DNA of 11,078 nucleotides, from NCBI GenBank assembly GCA_947588775.1, contig CANPZQ010000064.1, forward strand, positions 1 through 11,078. Reading direction: 5' to 3'. The translations under genes and the position numbers were made by a program. This document shows, one piece after another, positions 1 through 6,542 of the stretch (position 1 is its first letter; the number at the start of each line of letters is the position of its first letter). The notes beneath the pieces were generated by a model. It had not been told where the DNA came from and did not search any database. It saw nothing but the letters and a program-made list of their open reading frames with translations. This stretch comes from an uncultured Clostridia bacterium. Lineage in GTDB: Bacteria > Bacillota > Clostridia > Oscillospirales > Ruminococcaceae.

Positions 1-416
1 GTAAAAAGCTCCTTAAGCCCGCCGTCCTTTTTGAGCATGTCCGCTATGTCCTTGGGCGCATACGACGCATGAACCACCTTTGCGCCCTGCGGCTGCGGGG
101 GAGAGGGGGGAATTTGCTTTGATTCTTCCGCTTTTTCGGGAAGCTTCGGCGCGGGCGGCGTTGTATTTTCCGGAGCGGCCCCGCCGGGCGTTAAAACTCC
201 GACCTCCCGCCAGAACATAACCGCGTCCTCCAGAGCCTCGCGGGAAATCCCCGCTGCGGCCATAATCTCTCCGTCGCCGGGGCAGCCCTCGCAGGAAAGA
301 AGATATAATATAACCTTAAGCGCGGGGCCGTCGGCGAGCTTCAGATAGCTGTCGACGAGCGCGCAGGGAACCGAAAAGAATCTTTTGAACCCGAAATCCG
401 AAAAAGTGTAGCTCAA
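1..416 (-). CDS. DnaD-domain replication protein, N-terminal part (3' end outside window)
   Basis: Reading the minus strand from a TTG at 416 gives an open frame of 138 codons that leaves the window without a stop. Residues 11-75 form a winged-helix-like region (FFSVPCALVDSYLKLADG, then a helical ALKVILYLL, then a second helical unit ending in DAVMFWREVGVL). This pattern is typical of clostridial DnaD-domain proteins. A Pro/Glu/Lys-rich linker (about 80-112) follows, then the start of what should be the DnaD domain (SYAPKDIADMLKKDGGLKELF). DnaD-type proteins help load the replicative helicase at origins and restart sites. In related genomes the next gene is often a DnaC/DnaI-like ATPase, which would lie outside this window. 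The TTG start is chosen because GGGAGG (432-427) lies 10 nt upstream; an in-frame GTG further up has no ribosome binding site. It is transcribed divergently from the ylbF-mutS operon. Family assignment is from remembered sequence pattern, not a search. Confidence 0.78.
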   Translation of the reverse strand, partial: MSYTFSDFGFKRFFSVPCALVDSYLKLADGPALKVILYLLSCEGCPGDGEIMAAAGISREALEDAVMFWREVGVLTPGGAAPENTTPPAPKLPEKAEESKQIPPSPPQPQGAKVVHASYAPKDIADMLKKDGGLKELF

Positions 417-448
417 CCCCTCTATGCCTCCCGAAAAGATATATTTTA

Positions 449-477
449 AGTATATCACAGCCGGCGGCAATTTTCAA
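449..477 (-). promoter_or_regulatory. Promoter for the leftward DnaD-domain gene
   Basis: On the minus strand, TTGAAA (477-472) and TATACT (454-449) are separated by exactly 17 nt, matching the sigma-A consensus layout. The -10 box is preceded by TGA, an extended -10 element. The predicted transcript starts near 442, leaving a short leader of about 26 nt that contains GGGAGG before the TTG start at 416. The core TGTGATATACT is identical to that of the divergent promoter for ylbF. Confidence 0.65.
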
Positions 478-524
478 CATAATTTTTTTGAACGCGAAAA
501 ATTCAATATTTAGAGAAAATAGAC

Positions 525-553
525 TTGTATTTTTCAACAGGTTGTGATATACT
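525..553 (+). promoter_or_regulatory. Promoter for the ylbF-mutS-mutL-miaA operon
   Basis: TTGTAT (525-530) and TATACT (548-553) are separated by 17 nt, with an extended -10 TGA just upstream. A second -10-like box, TATAAT (557-562), lies 3 nt further on but has only a poor -35 match (TCAACA) at proper spacing, so I favour the first pair. The predicted start is near 560, giving a leader of about 38 nt with CGGAGG (585-590) 7 nt before the ATG at 598. Confidence 0.65.
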
Positions 554-597
554 GACTATAATTGCAGTAATGCATAATAATTTACGGAGGTATTGAT

Positions 598-1002
598 ATG
601 GATGTAATCGAAATCACACGCGAACTCGGAAAGGCTATTCAGGCTGACGCTCGCTACGCGGCATATGTCGCCGCAAGGGAGAAAAACGACGCCGACGAGG
701 TTTTACAGAAGCAAATCGGCGAGTTCAACATGCAGAGAATGCAGCTCAACCGCGAAATGTCGAAAACCGACAAGGACAACGACAAAATCGCGGAAATGAA
801 TCTCAAAATCCGCGAGCTCTACGGCGAAATCATGGCAAACGAGAACATGGCGGCCTTCAACGACGCGAAAAACGCCTTCGACGAGCTTATTATCCGCGTA
901 AACGGGATAATCAACCTCTCGGTCAGCGGCGAGGACCCCGCGACCTGCGAGCCCTCCTCGGGCTGCACCGGAAGCTGCTCGACCTGCGGCGGCTGCCACT
1001 GA
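598..1002 (+). CDS. YlbF/YmcA-family regulator with cysteine-rich C-terminal tail
   Basis: This 134-residue protein is almost all charged helix (residues 3-110), as expected for the Com_YlbF family. It ends in a short tail with cysteines at 117, 123, 127, 130 and 133 and a final His134 (ending CSTCGGCH). In Bacillus subtilis the relatives YlbF and YmcA form a complex with YaaT that carries Fe-S clusters and modulates RNase Y-dependent mRNA processing, competence, sporulation and biofilm formation. Whether this protein does the same is inference. Its position directly before mutS matches ymcA, which lies close to mutS-mutL in B. subtilis, so orthology to ymcA is plausible; I give no symbol because YlbF and YmcA are hard to separate by eye. 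The ATG start follows CGGAGG by 7 nt. mutS begins 30 nt downstream and is probably cotranscribed. The tail could bind a metal or Fe-S cluster; no ligand can be proven from sequence. Confidence 0.85.
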   Translation: MDVIEITRELGKAIQADARYAAYVAAREKNDADEVLQKQIGEFNMQRMQLNREMSKTDKDNDKIAEMNLKIRELYGEIMANENMAAFNDAKNAFDELIIRVNGIINLSVSGEDPATCEPSSGCTGSCSTCGGCH

Positions 1003-1004
1003 TA

Positions 1005-1036
1005 CCAAATTTTTGATAGGGGTTGAACCGATTTGG
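1005..1036 (+). promoter_or_regulatory. mutS translation start region with weak flanking inverted repeat
   Basis: CCAAAT (1005-1010) and ATTTGG (1031-1036) are perfect 6-bp inverted arms. The 20-nt loop holds the only ribosome-binding-like site, AGGGG (1018-1022). The TTG start codon of mutS (1033-1035) lies inside the right arm. If formed in the mRNA, the hairpin would partly hide the start codon. The stem is short and AT-rich, so stability is doubtful; it is recorded because it bears on the choice of a TTG start. Confidence 0.3.
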
Positions 1037-3642
1037 CTCTTTTGCTTAAGGACGTCGATATTTCAAAGCTTTCTCAGGGAATGAGGCAGTACGTCGATTT
1101 CAAGCTGAAGCATATGGACAAGATAGTCTTTTTCCGCCTCGGGGATTTTTACGAGATGTTCTTCGACGACGCGTATACCGCCTCGGAGGTTTTAGACCTC
1201 GCGCTGACGGGAAAGGACTGCGGGCTTTCCGAGCGCGCTCCGATGTGCGGAGTGCCGTTTCACGCCTGCGACGTCTATATAAAGAAGCTCATCGAAAGCG
1301 GCTACAATGTCGTAATCTGCGAACAGATGGAGGACCCGGCTCTCGCAAAGGGAATCGTAAAGCGGGATATTATCCGCATAGTCACGCCGGGAACGCTCAC
1401 GGACAGCAGCATGCTCGACGAGGGCGTAAATAACTGGCTCGCCTCAGTTTATCTTTACGGAACCGGCGGCTGCATCTGCATGGCGGATATGTCCACGGGA
1501 GAAGCGCACCTCTTTAGGCTCGAGGGCAGGGAGCTTGAAGCCGAGATAATCGACAGGCTTTCAAGGTTCAGCCCCTCCGAAATAATCTGCCAGCCCGCTT
1601 TCACCGTTTTAAAGAAGGTTTCCGACTTCGTAAGGGACAAGCTTAAGGCCGGAGTGAGCGTTTTAAAGGAAAAGGAGTTCGACCCCGAATACCGCCGCGA
1701 GGATATTTTGCAGCAGTTTTCCGCCGAAAGCTTTGAAGCCCTCGGGCTTTCGGCCGACGACCCCGCGCTCTGTCCGGTTTCTGCGCTTTGCGGATATATC
1801 CGCGACACGCAGTGCGTCGGGGTTTCGCGGTTTACCTCTCTTGAACGTCACGACGGCGAACAGGTCATGTCGCTCGGATATACCGCGCGTTCAAACCTTG
1901 AAATCGTAAAAACCATGCGCACCGGCGAGAAAAAAGGCTCGCTTTTATGGGTTCTCGACAAGACGAAAACTTCGATGGGCAAAAGAATGCTCCGGGCGTT
2001 CGTCGAGCAGCCGCTAATCAGTCCGTATAAGATAATCAGCCGTCTTGACGCGGTCGAGGAACTCACCAAAAACGGCGCGGAGCTCGGCGGGCTCACGGAT
2101 TTGCTATCGGGGGTTTACGACCTTGAAAGGCTGATGACGCGGGTTATGTATAAAACCGCCGCGCCCCACGACATAAGGTCGCTCTGCACGACGGCGAAGA
2201 TTATCCCGGATATAAAGAATATTCTTTCGCGAATGCATTCAAAGCTTTTGGGCGAGCTTAACGCCCAAATCGACCCGCTTCAGGACATATACGACCTCAC
2301 CGAACGCGCCGTCGTCGAGGACCCGCCGGCAACCTATAAGGAGGGCGGGGTAATCCGCGACGGCTACAGCGAGGAGCTTGACAGGCTCCGCGAAATAAAA
2401 AACAACGGCGAGGGAATAATTCAGGGAATTGTCGAACGCGAACGCGAGCGCACCGGCATACGCAACCTTAAAGTCGGCTACAACCGCGTTTTCGGGTATT
2501 ATATCGAGGTTACGCGCTCGTTTTACGAGCTTGTTCCCAAAGATTACATAAGAAAGCAGACCCTCGCGAACGCCGAGCGTTTCGTAACCGAGGAGCTTAA
2601 AAACACCGAGGAGATGATTTTGGGAGCGTCCGAGAAGATTTCCTCCCTCGAGGCGGAGCTCTTCGGCGAGGTCAGGGACTTCATCGCCGAAAGAATGCAG
2701 ACCGTCCAGCGCACCGCCGTCGCACTTGCGACCGTCGACGTTCTTTGTTCCTACGCGCAGGTCGCGCTCTCAAATAACTACGTCAAGCCCGACATCGCCA
2801 TCGACGGCGTTATAAACATCAAAAACGGCCGCCACCCCGTCGTCGAGCTGACTTTAAAGGACGAAATGTTCGTCCCGAACGACGCGTATTTAGACCTCGG
2901 CTCCAACCGTATGGCGATAATCACCGGGCCGAATATGTCGGGAAAATCCACCTATATGCGGCAGGTCGCGCTGATTGTTCTGATGGCGCAGATAGGCTCC
3001 TTTGTTCCGGCGGATTCTGCAAAAATTTCTGTCGTAGATCAGATTTTCACCCGCGTCGGTGCGTCGGACGATTTGACCGCCGGGCAGTCGACCTTTATGG
3101 TTGAAATGAGCGAGGTCGCGGAAATCGTCCGCCATGCGACAAAAAACAGCCTCGTCGTCCTCGACGAGGTCGGAAGGGGAACGTCGACCTTCGACGGCAT
3201 TAGCATAGCGAGAAGCGTCGCCGAATACATCGCCGACCCGAAGCTTATAGGCTGCAAGACGCTTTTCGCGACGCACTACCATGAGCTTATCGGGCTCGAA
3301 GGCGAGGTCGACGGGGTTCTGAACTACAGCGTAGCCGTCCGAAGAAGCGGCGACAGCGTAAGATTTTTGCGCAAAATCGTCCGCGGAGGCGTTGACGAAA
3401 GCTACGGAATCGAGGTCGCAAAGCTCGCGGGGCTTCCGCCAAAGCTTATAAACCGCGCGAGAGCGATTCTCAAAACCCTTGAAACAAAAACCCCTGAGCC
3501 GAAGCGCGACGACTCCGAACAGCTTTCCTTCGAGAAAATGAGCGAGAGCGCGGCGGTTTCAAGGCTTAAAAAGACAAATATCGACGAGCTCACCGACAGC
3601 GAGCTGCGCGCGCTCATCGAGGACGTTATAAAGAATGTTTAA
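1033..3642 (+). CDS. mutS: DNA mismatch repair ATPase MutS
   Basis: The 869-residue length is normal for MutS. The mismatch-reading domain I has the Phe-Tyr-Glu motif at 39-41 (FFRLGDFYEMF); Phe39 would stack on the mismatched base and Glu41 contact it. Connector and lever regions follow. The clamp region contains KVGYNRVFGYYIEV (480-493). The ABC-type ATPase domain has Walker A GPNMSGKST (632-640), Walker B LVVLDE with Asp711-Glu712, the following GRGTST signature, and the conserved His748 in FATHYHEL. Near the C-terminus QLSF (830-833) resembles a sliding-clamp-binding motif. MutS dimers recognise mismatches and small loops in newly made DNA and recruit MutL. The frame starts at a TTG (1033) with AGGGG 10 nt upstream; the next in-frame ATG (1081) would cut into the usual N-terminal helix (MRQYVDFK), so TTG is preferred, though TTG at 1042 is not excluded. 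mutL follows after 21 nt. Confidence 0.98.
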   Translation: MALLLKDVDISKLSQGMRQYVDFKLKHMDKIVFFRLGDFYEMFFDDAYTASEVLDLALTGKDCGLSERAPMCGVPFHACDVYIKKLIESGYNVVICEQMEDPALAKGIVKRDIIRIVTPGTLTDSSMLDEGVNNWLASVYLYGTGGCICMADMSTGEAHLFRLEGRELEAEIIDRLSRFSPSEIICQPAFTVLKKVSDFVRDKLKAGVSVLKEKEFDPEYRREDILQQFSAESFEALGLSADDPALCPVSALCGYIRDTQCVGVSRFTSLERHDGEQVMSLGYTARSNLEIVKTMRTGEKKGSLLWVLDKTKTSMGKRMLRAFVEQPLISPYKIISRLDAVEELTKNGAELGGLTDLLSGVYDLERLMTRVMYKTAAPHDIRSLCTTAKIIPDIKNILSRMHSKLLGELNAQIDPLQDIYDLTERAVVEDPPATYKEGGVIRDGYSEELDRLREIKNNGEGIIQGIVERERERTGIRNLKVGYNRVFGYYIEVTRSFYELVPKDYIRKQTLANAERFVTEELKNTEEMILGASEKISSLEAELFGEVRDFIAERMQTVQRTAVALATVDVLCSYAQVALSNNYVKPDIAIDGVINIKNGRHPVVELTLKDEMFVPNDAYLDLGSNRMAIITGPNMSGKSTYMRQVALIVLMAQIGSFVPADSAKISVVDQIFTRVGASDDLTAGQSTFMVEMSEVAEIVRHATKNSLVVLDEVGRGTSTFDGISIARSVAEYIADPKLIGCKTLFATHYHELIGLEGEVDGVLNYSVAVRRSGDSVRFLRKIVRGGVDESYGIEVAKLAGLPPKLINRARAILKTLETKTPEPKRDDSEQLSFEKMSESAAVSRLKKTNIDELTDSELRALIEDVIKNV

Positions 3643-3663
3643 CTAAGAATTAAGGAGCAGCCG

Positions 3664-5583
3664 ATGGGAGAGATACATGTTCTAAGCAAGGACGTTTCCG
3701 AGCTGATTGCCGCCGGAGAGGTGATTGAACGGCCGGCGAGCGTAATTAAAGAGCTTATGGAAAACGCCATCGACGCTGGCGCGACGAATATCACCGTCGA
3801 AATCAAAAACGGCGGACGAACCTATATGCGCGTGACGGATAACGGCAGCGGAATCTATCCCGACGACGTCCCCACCGCGTTTTTGAGGCATGCAACCTCT
3901 AAAATTCTCAACGGCAGCGACCTTGACGCAATTTTCACCCTCGGCTTCCGCGGAGAGGCTCTCGCCTCGATTTCTGCGGTTTCGCGGACTGAAATCATCA
4001 CCAAGAAAAAGCGAAGCGACTACGGCGTTCACTACTGCCTCGAGGCCTCGGAGGTCGTCGAGCACGAGGAAACCGGCTGTCCCGACGGCACGACGGTTAT
4101 CGTCAGGGATTTGTTTTACAACGTCCCCGCGAGGCTCAAATTCCTCAAAAAGGACGTCAGCGAGGGCAATTCCATCGCGAACATGGTTTCAAAAATCGCG
4201 CTCTCGAAGCCGGAAATCTCCTTTAAATTTATTCGCGACAACCGCCCCGAGCTTGTAACCCCGGGCGACGGAAAGCCGCTTTCAGCGGTATATTCCGTTA
4301 TGGGAAAGGCGTTCGCGGGCTCTGTGCTCCCGGTCGACTATTCCCTGAGCGGCGTCAAGGTCAGCGGCTTCGTTACAAAGCCGCTGATGTCCCGCGCGAA
4401 CCGCTCTTTTCAGAACTTTTTCGTCAATTCAAGATATGTAAAGTCGGTAACATGCATGGTCGCCCTTGAGGAGGCCTACCGCAACAGCATCATGGTCGGG
4501 AAATTTCCGGGCTGCGTTTTATATCTCGAAATCGACCCCGCCTGCCTCGACGTAAACGTCCACCCGGCAAAGCTTGAAATCCGCTTCAGCGACGAAAAAC
4601 CCGTCTACGACGCGGTTTACTTCGCTGTCAAAAACGCGCTGATGATTGGCGACGGAACGATGGAGGCGGAAATTTCCGAAAAGCCCGCCTCGGCGTTCCC
4701 GAAGCCGCTTACCCTCGAGGAAATCTACCATAAGCCGACAAGCGACGAGGTCGCGGTTCAGCTTCGATTCGGCTCTTCGCCGTCGGGCGAGAACGCCTCT
4801 TTGCCGCAAAATACCGGCGACCCCGAAGATAAACCCGAAAAGCCAAACCCCTATCTCGGAAACGTAAAGCTTACAAAGGAAACCGGCGGGACGCAGACTT
4901 CCGAAAATGCGAGAGCCTTGCAAAATTTTGAACCCGCGCCGACGCCGCAAAAAACCGAGCCAAAGCCCGATGTTCCAGAACCTCCCGCCGCGTCTCAGCC
5001 TACCGACGAGCCGGAGGAGCGTTCTTTCAGGCTTATTGGCGAGCTGTTTAAGACATACGCGGTCGTCGAGTCGGGGGAGGAGATGTATCTTGTCGACAAG
5101 CACGCCGCGCATGAGCGTTACAACTTCGACAGGCTCAAAAAGGGGCTTTCGAGGGTAGATATTCAGGTTCTCGCGTTCCCGTTCGACGTAACGCTTTCCT
5201 ATGAGGAGTTCACCGCCGTAAAGGAAAACGAGGAGCTTTTCCGAAAATTCGGCTTCGAGCTTCAGCCGCTCGAGCCGCCGGTCGTGAAGCTCTACGGCGT
5301 GCCGCTTCTTTTAACCGACGAGGAGCCCACCGACCTTCTTGTATCCTTTGCGGAAAGAATTTCAAAGGGAGATTCGGACGGCTCGGAGCTCTTCGACGAG
5401 CTTCTGCACTCCGTCGCCTGCAAGGCGTCTATACGCGCGAACAGCTTTTCGCGCCCCGAGGAGCTTGAAAAAATCTTCGGGCTTGTGATTGAAAACAAGC
5501 TTCTATACTGCCCGCACGGCCGCCCAACGGCTGTAAAATTCACAAAGCGGGAAATCGAGAAGCTCTTTAAGAGGATAGTATGA
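3664..5583 (+). CDS. mutL: DNA mismatch repair protein MutL (endonuclease type)
   Basis: This 639-residue protein has a GHKL ATPase N-terminus: KELMENAIDAGA (catalytic Glu30, Asn34), DNGSGI (Asp59) and GFRGEAL (94-100). A proline- and charge-rich linker of roughly 110 residues (about 345-450) precedes the C-terminal dimerisation domain. That domain carries a metal-binding nuclease motif, DKHAAHERYNFD (478-489), with supporting ACKASIR and CPHGRP motifs near the end. This marks the nicking type of MutL found in bacteria lacking MutH/Dam. The last position of the DQHA(X)2E(X)4E motif is Asp489 instead of the usual Glu. QVLAFP (501-506) sits where the sliding-clamp-binding motif is found in B. 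subtilis MutL. MutL couples mismatch recognition by MutS to strand nicking. The ATG start has AAGGAG (3652-3657) 6 nt upstream. Its stop overlaps the miaA start by 4 bp (ATGA, 5580-5583), implying translational coupling. Confidence 0.98.
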   Translation: MGEIHVLSKDVSELIAAGEVIERPASVIKELMENAIDAGATNITVEIKNGGRTYMRVTDNGSGIYPDDVPTAFLRHATSKILNGSDLDAIFTLGFRGEALASISAVSRTEIITKKKRSDYGVHYCLEASEVVEHEETGCPDGTTVIVRDLFYNVPARLKFLKKDVSEGNSIANMVSKIALSKPEISFKFIRDNRPELVTPGDGKPLSAVYSVMGKAFAGSVLPVDYSLSGVKVSGFVTKPLMSRANRSFQNFFVNSRYVKSVTCMVALEEAYRNSIMVGKFPGCVLYLEIDPACLDVNVHPAKLEIRFSDEKPVYDAVYFAVKNALMIGDGTMEAEISEKPASAFPKPLTLEEIYHKPTSDEVAVQLRFGSSPSGENASLPQNTGDPEDKPEKPNPYLGNVKLTKETGGTQTSENARALQNFEPAPTPQKTEPKPDVPEPPAASQPTDEPEERSFRLIGELFKTYAVVESGEEMYLVDKHAAHERYNFDRLKKGLSRVDIQVLAFPFDVTLSYEEFTAVKENEELFRKFGFELQPLEPPVVKLYGVPLLLTDEEPTDLLVSFAERISKGDSDGSELFDELLHSVACKASIRANSFSRPEELEKIFGLVIENKLLYCPHGRPTAVKFTKREIEKLFKRIV

Positions 5584-6542
5584 GCGGCCGCATACCTTTG
5601 GCGGTAATCGCGGGGCCAACGGCCTCGGGGAAAACCGCGCTCGCGGTCGAATTGTGCCTTCGGCTCGGCGGAGAGGTAGTCTGCGCCGATTCGATGCAGA
5701 TTTACAAAAAAATGAGTATCGCCACCGCGAAGCCGACCCCGGAGGAGATGAAGGGCGTAAAGCATCATCTCGTCGACTTTCTGGAGCCGTCGGAGAGCTT
5801 TTCGGTCGCGGACTATGTTTTGCTCGCGCATAAAGCGGCGGCGGATATATATTCGCGCGGAAAGCTGCCGGTCGTATGCGGCGGAACGGGGCTTTATATA
5901 TCATCGCTGACCGACAATCTGCAATTCGAGAAAACCTGCTCCGAAACGTCGTCGAGGGCTTCGCTGAAGGCTTTGGCCGACGAAAGGGGAGGCGGGTATC
6001 TGCTTGAAATACTCAGAGGCTTCGACCCCGAAACCGCCGAAAGGCTCCACGAAAACAACGTTTCAAGGATTATCCGCGCAATCGAAGTCTACGAAACGAC
6101 CGGAAAAACGATGAGCGAGCAAATCAAAAACAGCCGCTCCGAGCCTTCGCCATATAATGTTTGCTTCATCTGCCTCGACTACCGCGACAGGGAAATTTTG
6201 TATTCGAGGATTTCGGAGCGCGTCGACAAAATGCTTGAAAACGGGCTTTTGGAGGAGGCGCGGGAATTTTTCAACGATTCAACGCTCAAAACCTCCCGTC
6301 AGGCGATAGGCTATAAGGAGCTTGCGCCATATTTTGAGGGAACAAAAACGCTTGACGAGTGCATTGAAAGCCTTAAACAGGCCACACGCCGCTACGCAAA
6401 GCGTCAGCTTACATGGTTCAGGCGGTGCGAAAACGTGAATTATATTTATCCCGACGAGTGCGGGAGCTTTGAAAATACGGTGAACGAGGCGGCTGAGATT
6501 ATCGCCGGTTCGGGAATTTGGAATACGGGAGTGAGAATGTGA
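5580..6542 (+). CDS. miaA: tRNA dimethylallyltransferase MiaA
   Basis: This 320-residue protein transfers a dimethylallyl group from DMAPP to N6 of A37 in tRNAs that read codons starting with U, which stabilises codon-anticodon pairing; MiaB then usually adds the 2-methylthio group. Visible signatures are the P-loop GPTASGKT (12-19), DSMQIY (37-42) with the catalytic-type Asp37, GGTGLY (101-106), the tRNA-binding RAIEVYETTGK region (166-176), QAIGYKEL (241-248) and RRYAKRQLTWFR (270-281). The protein is full length, with no frameshift. It starts inside the last codons of mutL through an ATGA overlap and has no strong ribosome binding site of its own beyond an AAGAGG just upstream (5568-5574). 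The mutL-miaA pair is common across bacteria. In Proteobacteria hfq often follows; here a membrane protein gene follows instead, starting in a 4-bp overlap with the miaA stop. Confidence 0.97.
   Translation: MSGRIPLAVIAGPTASGKTALAVELCLRLGGEVVCADSMQIYKKMSIATAKPTPEEMKGVKHHLVDFLEPSESFSVADYVLLAHKAAADIYSRGKLPVVCGGTGLYISSLTDNLQFEKTCSETSSRASLKALADERGGGYLLEILRGFDPETAERLHENNVSRIIRAIEVYETTGKTMSEQIKNSRSEPSPYNVCFICLDYRDREILYSRISERVDKMLENGLLEEAREFFNDSTLKTSRQAIGYKELAPYFEGTKTLDECIESLKQATRRYAKRQLTWFRRCENVNYIYPDECGSFENTVNEAAEIIAGSGIWNTGVRM

Noticed and set aside
316..537. 73-residue minus-strand open frame covering the leftward promoter region
   Set aside because: It overlaps the DnaD-domain gene in another frame, spans the likely promoter, has no ribosome binding site and reads as low-complexity sequence. 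The TTG-started frame at 416 carries the recognisable protein.
4519..5112. Minus-strand open frame of 197 residues inside mutL
   Set aside because: It lies wholly opposite a clearly functional gene, with no ribosome binding site or recognisable domain. Long antisense frames are expected from the GC-rich codon use.
5292..5904. Two overlapping minus-strand open frames across the mutL-miaA junction
   Set aside because: They are antisense to two genes with intact motifs, Arg/Pro-rich in composition, and shadows of codon bias.
6518..6538. TTG at 6518 as start of the HlyD-like protein
   Set aside because: It would overlap miaA by 25 nt and lacks a spaced ribosome binding site. GTG 6539 has GGGAG at 7 nt and the same 4-bp overlap style as mutL-miaA.
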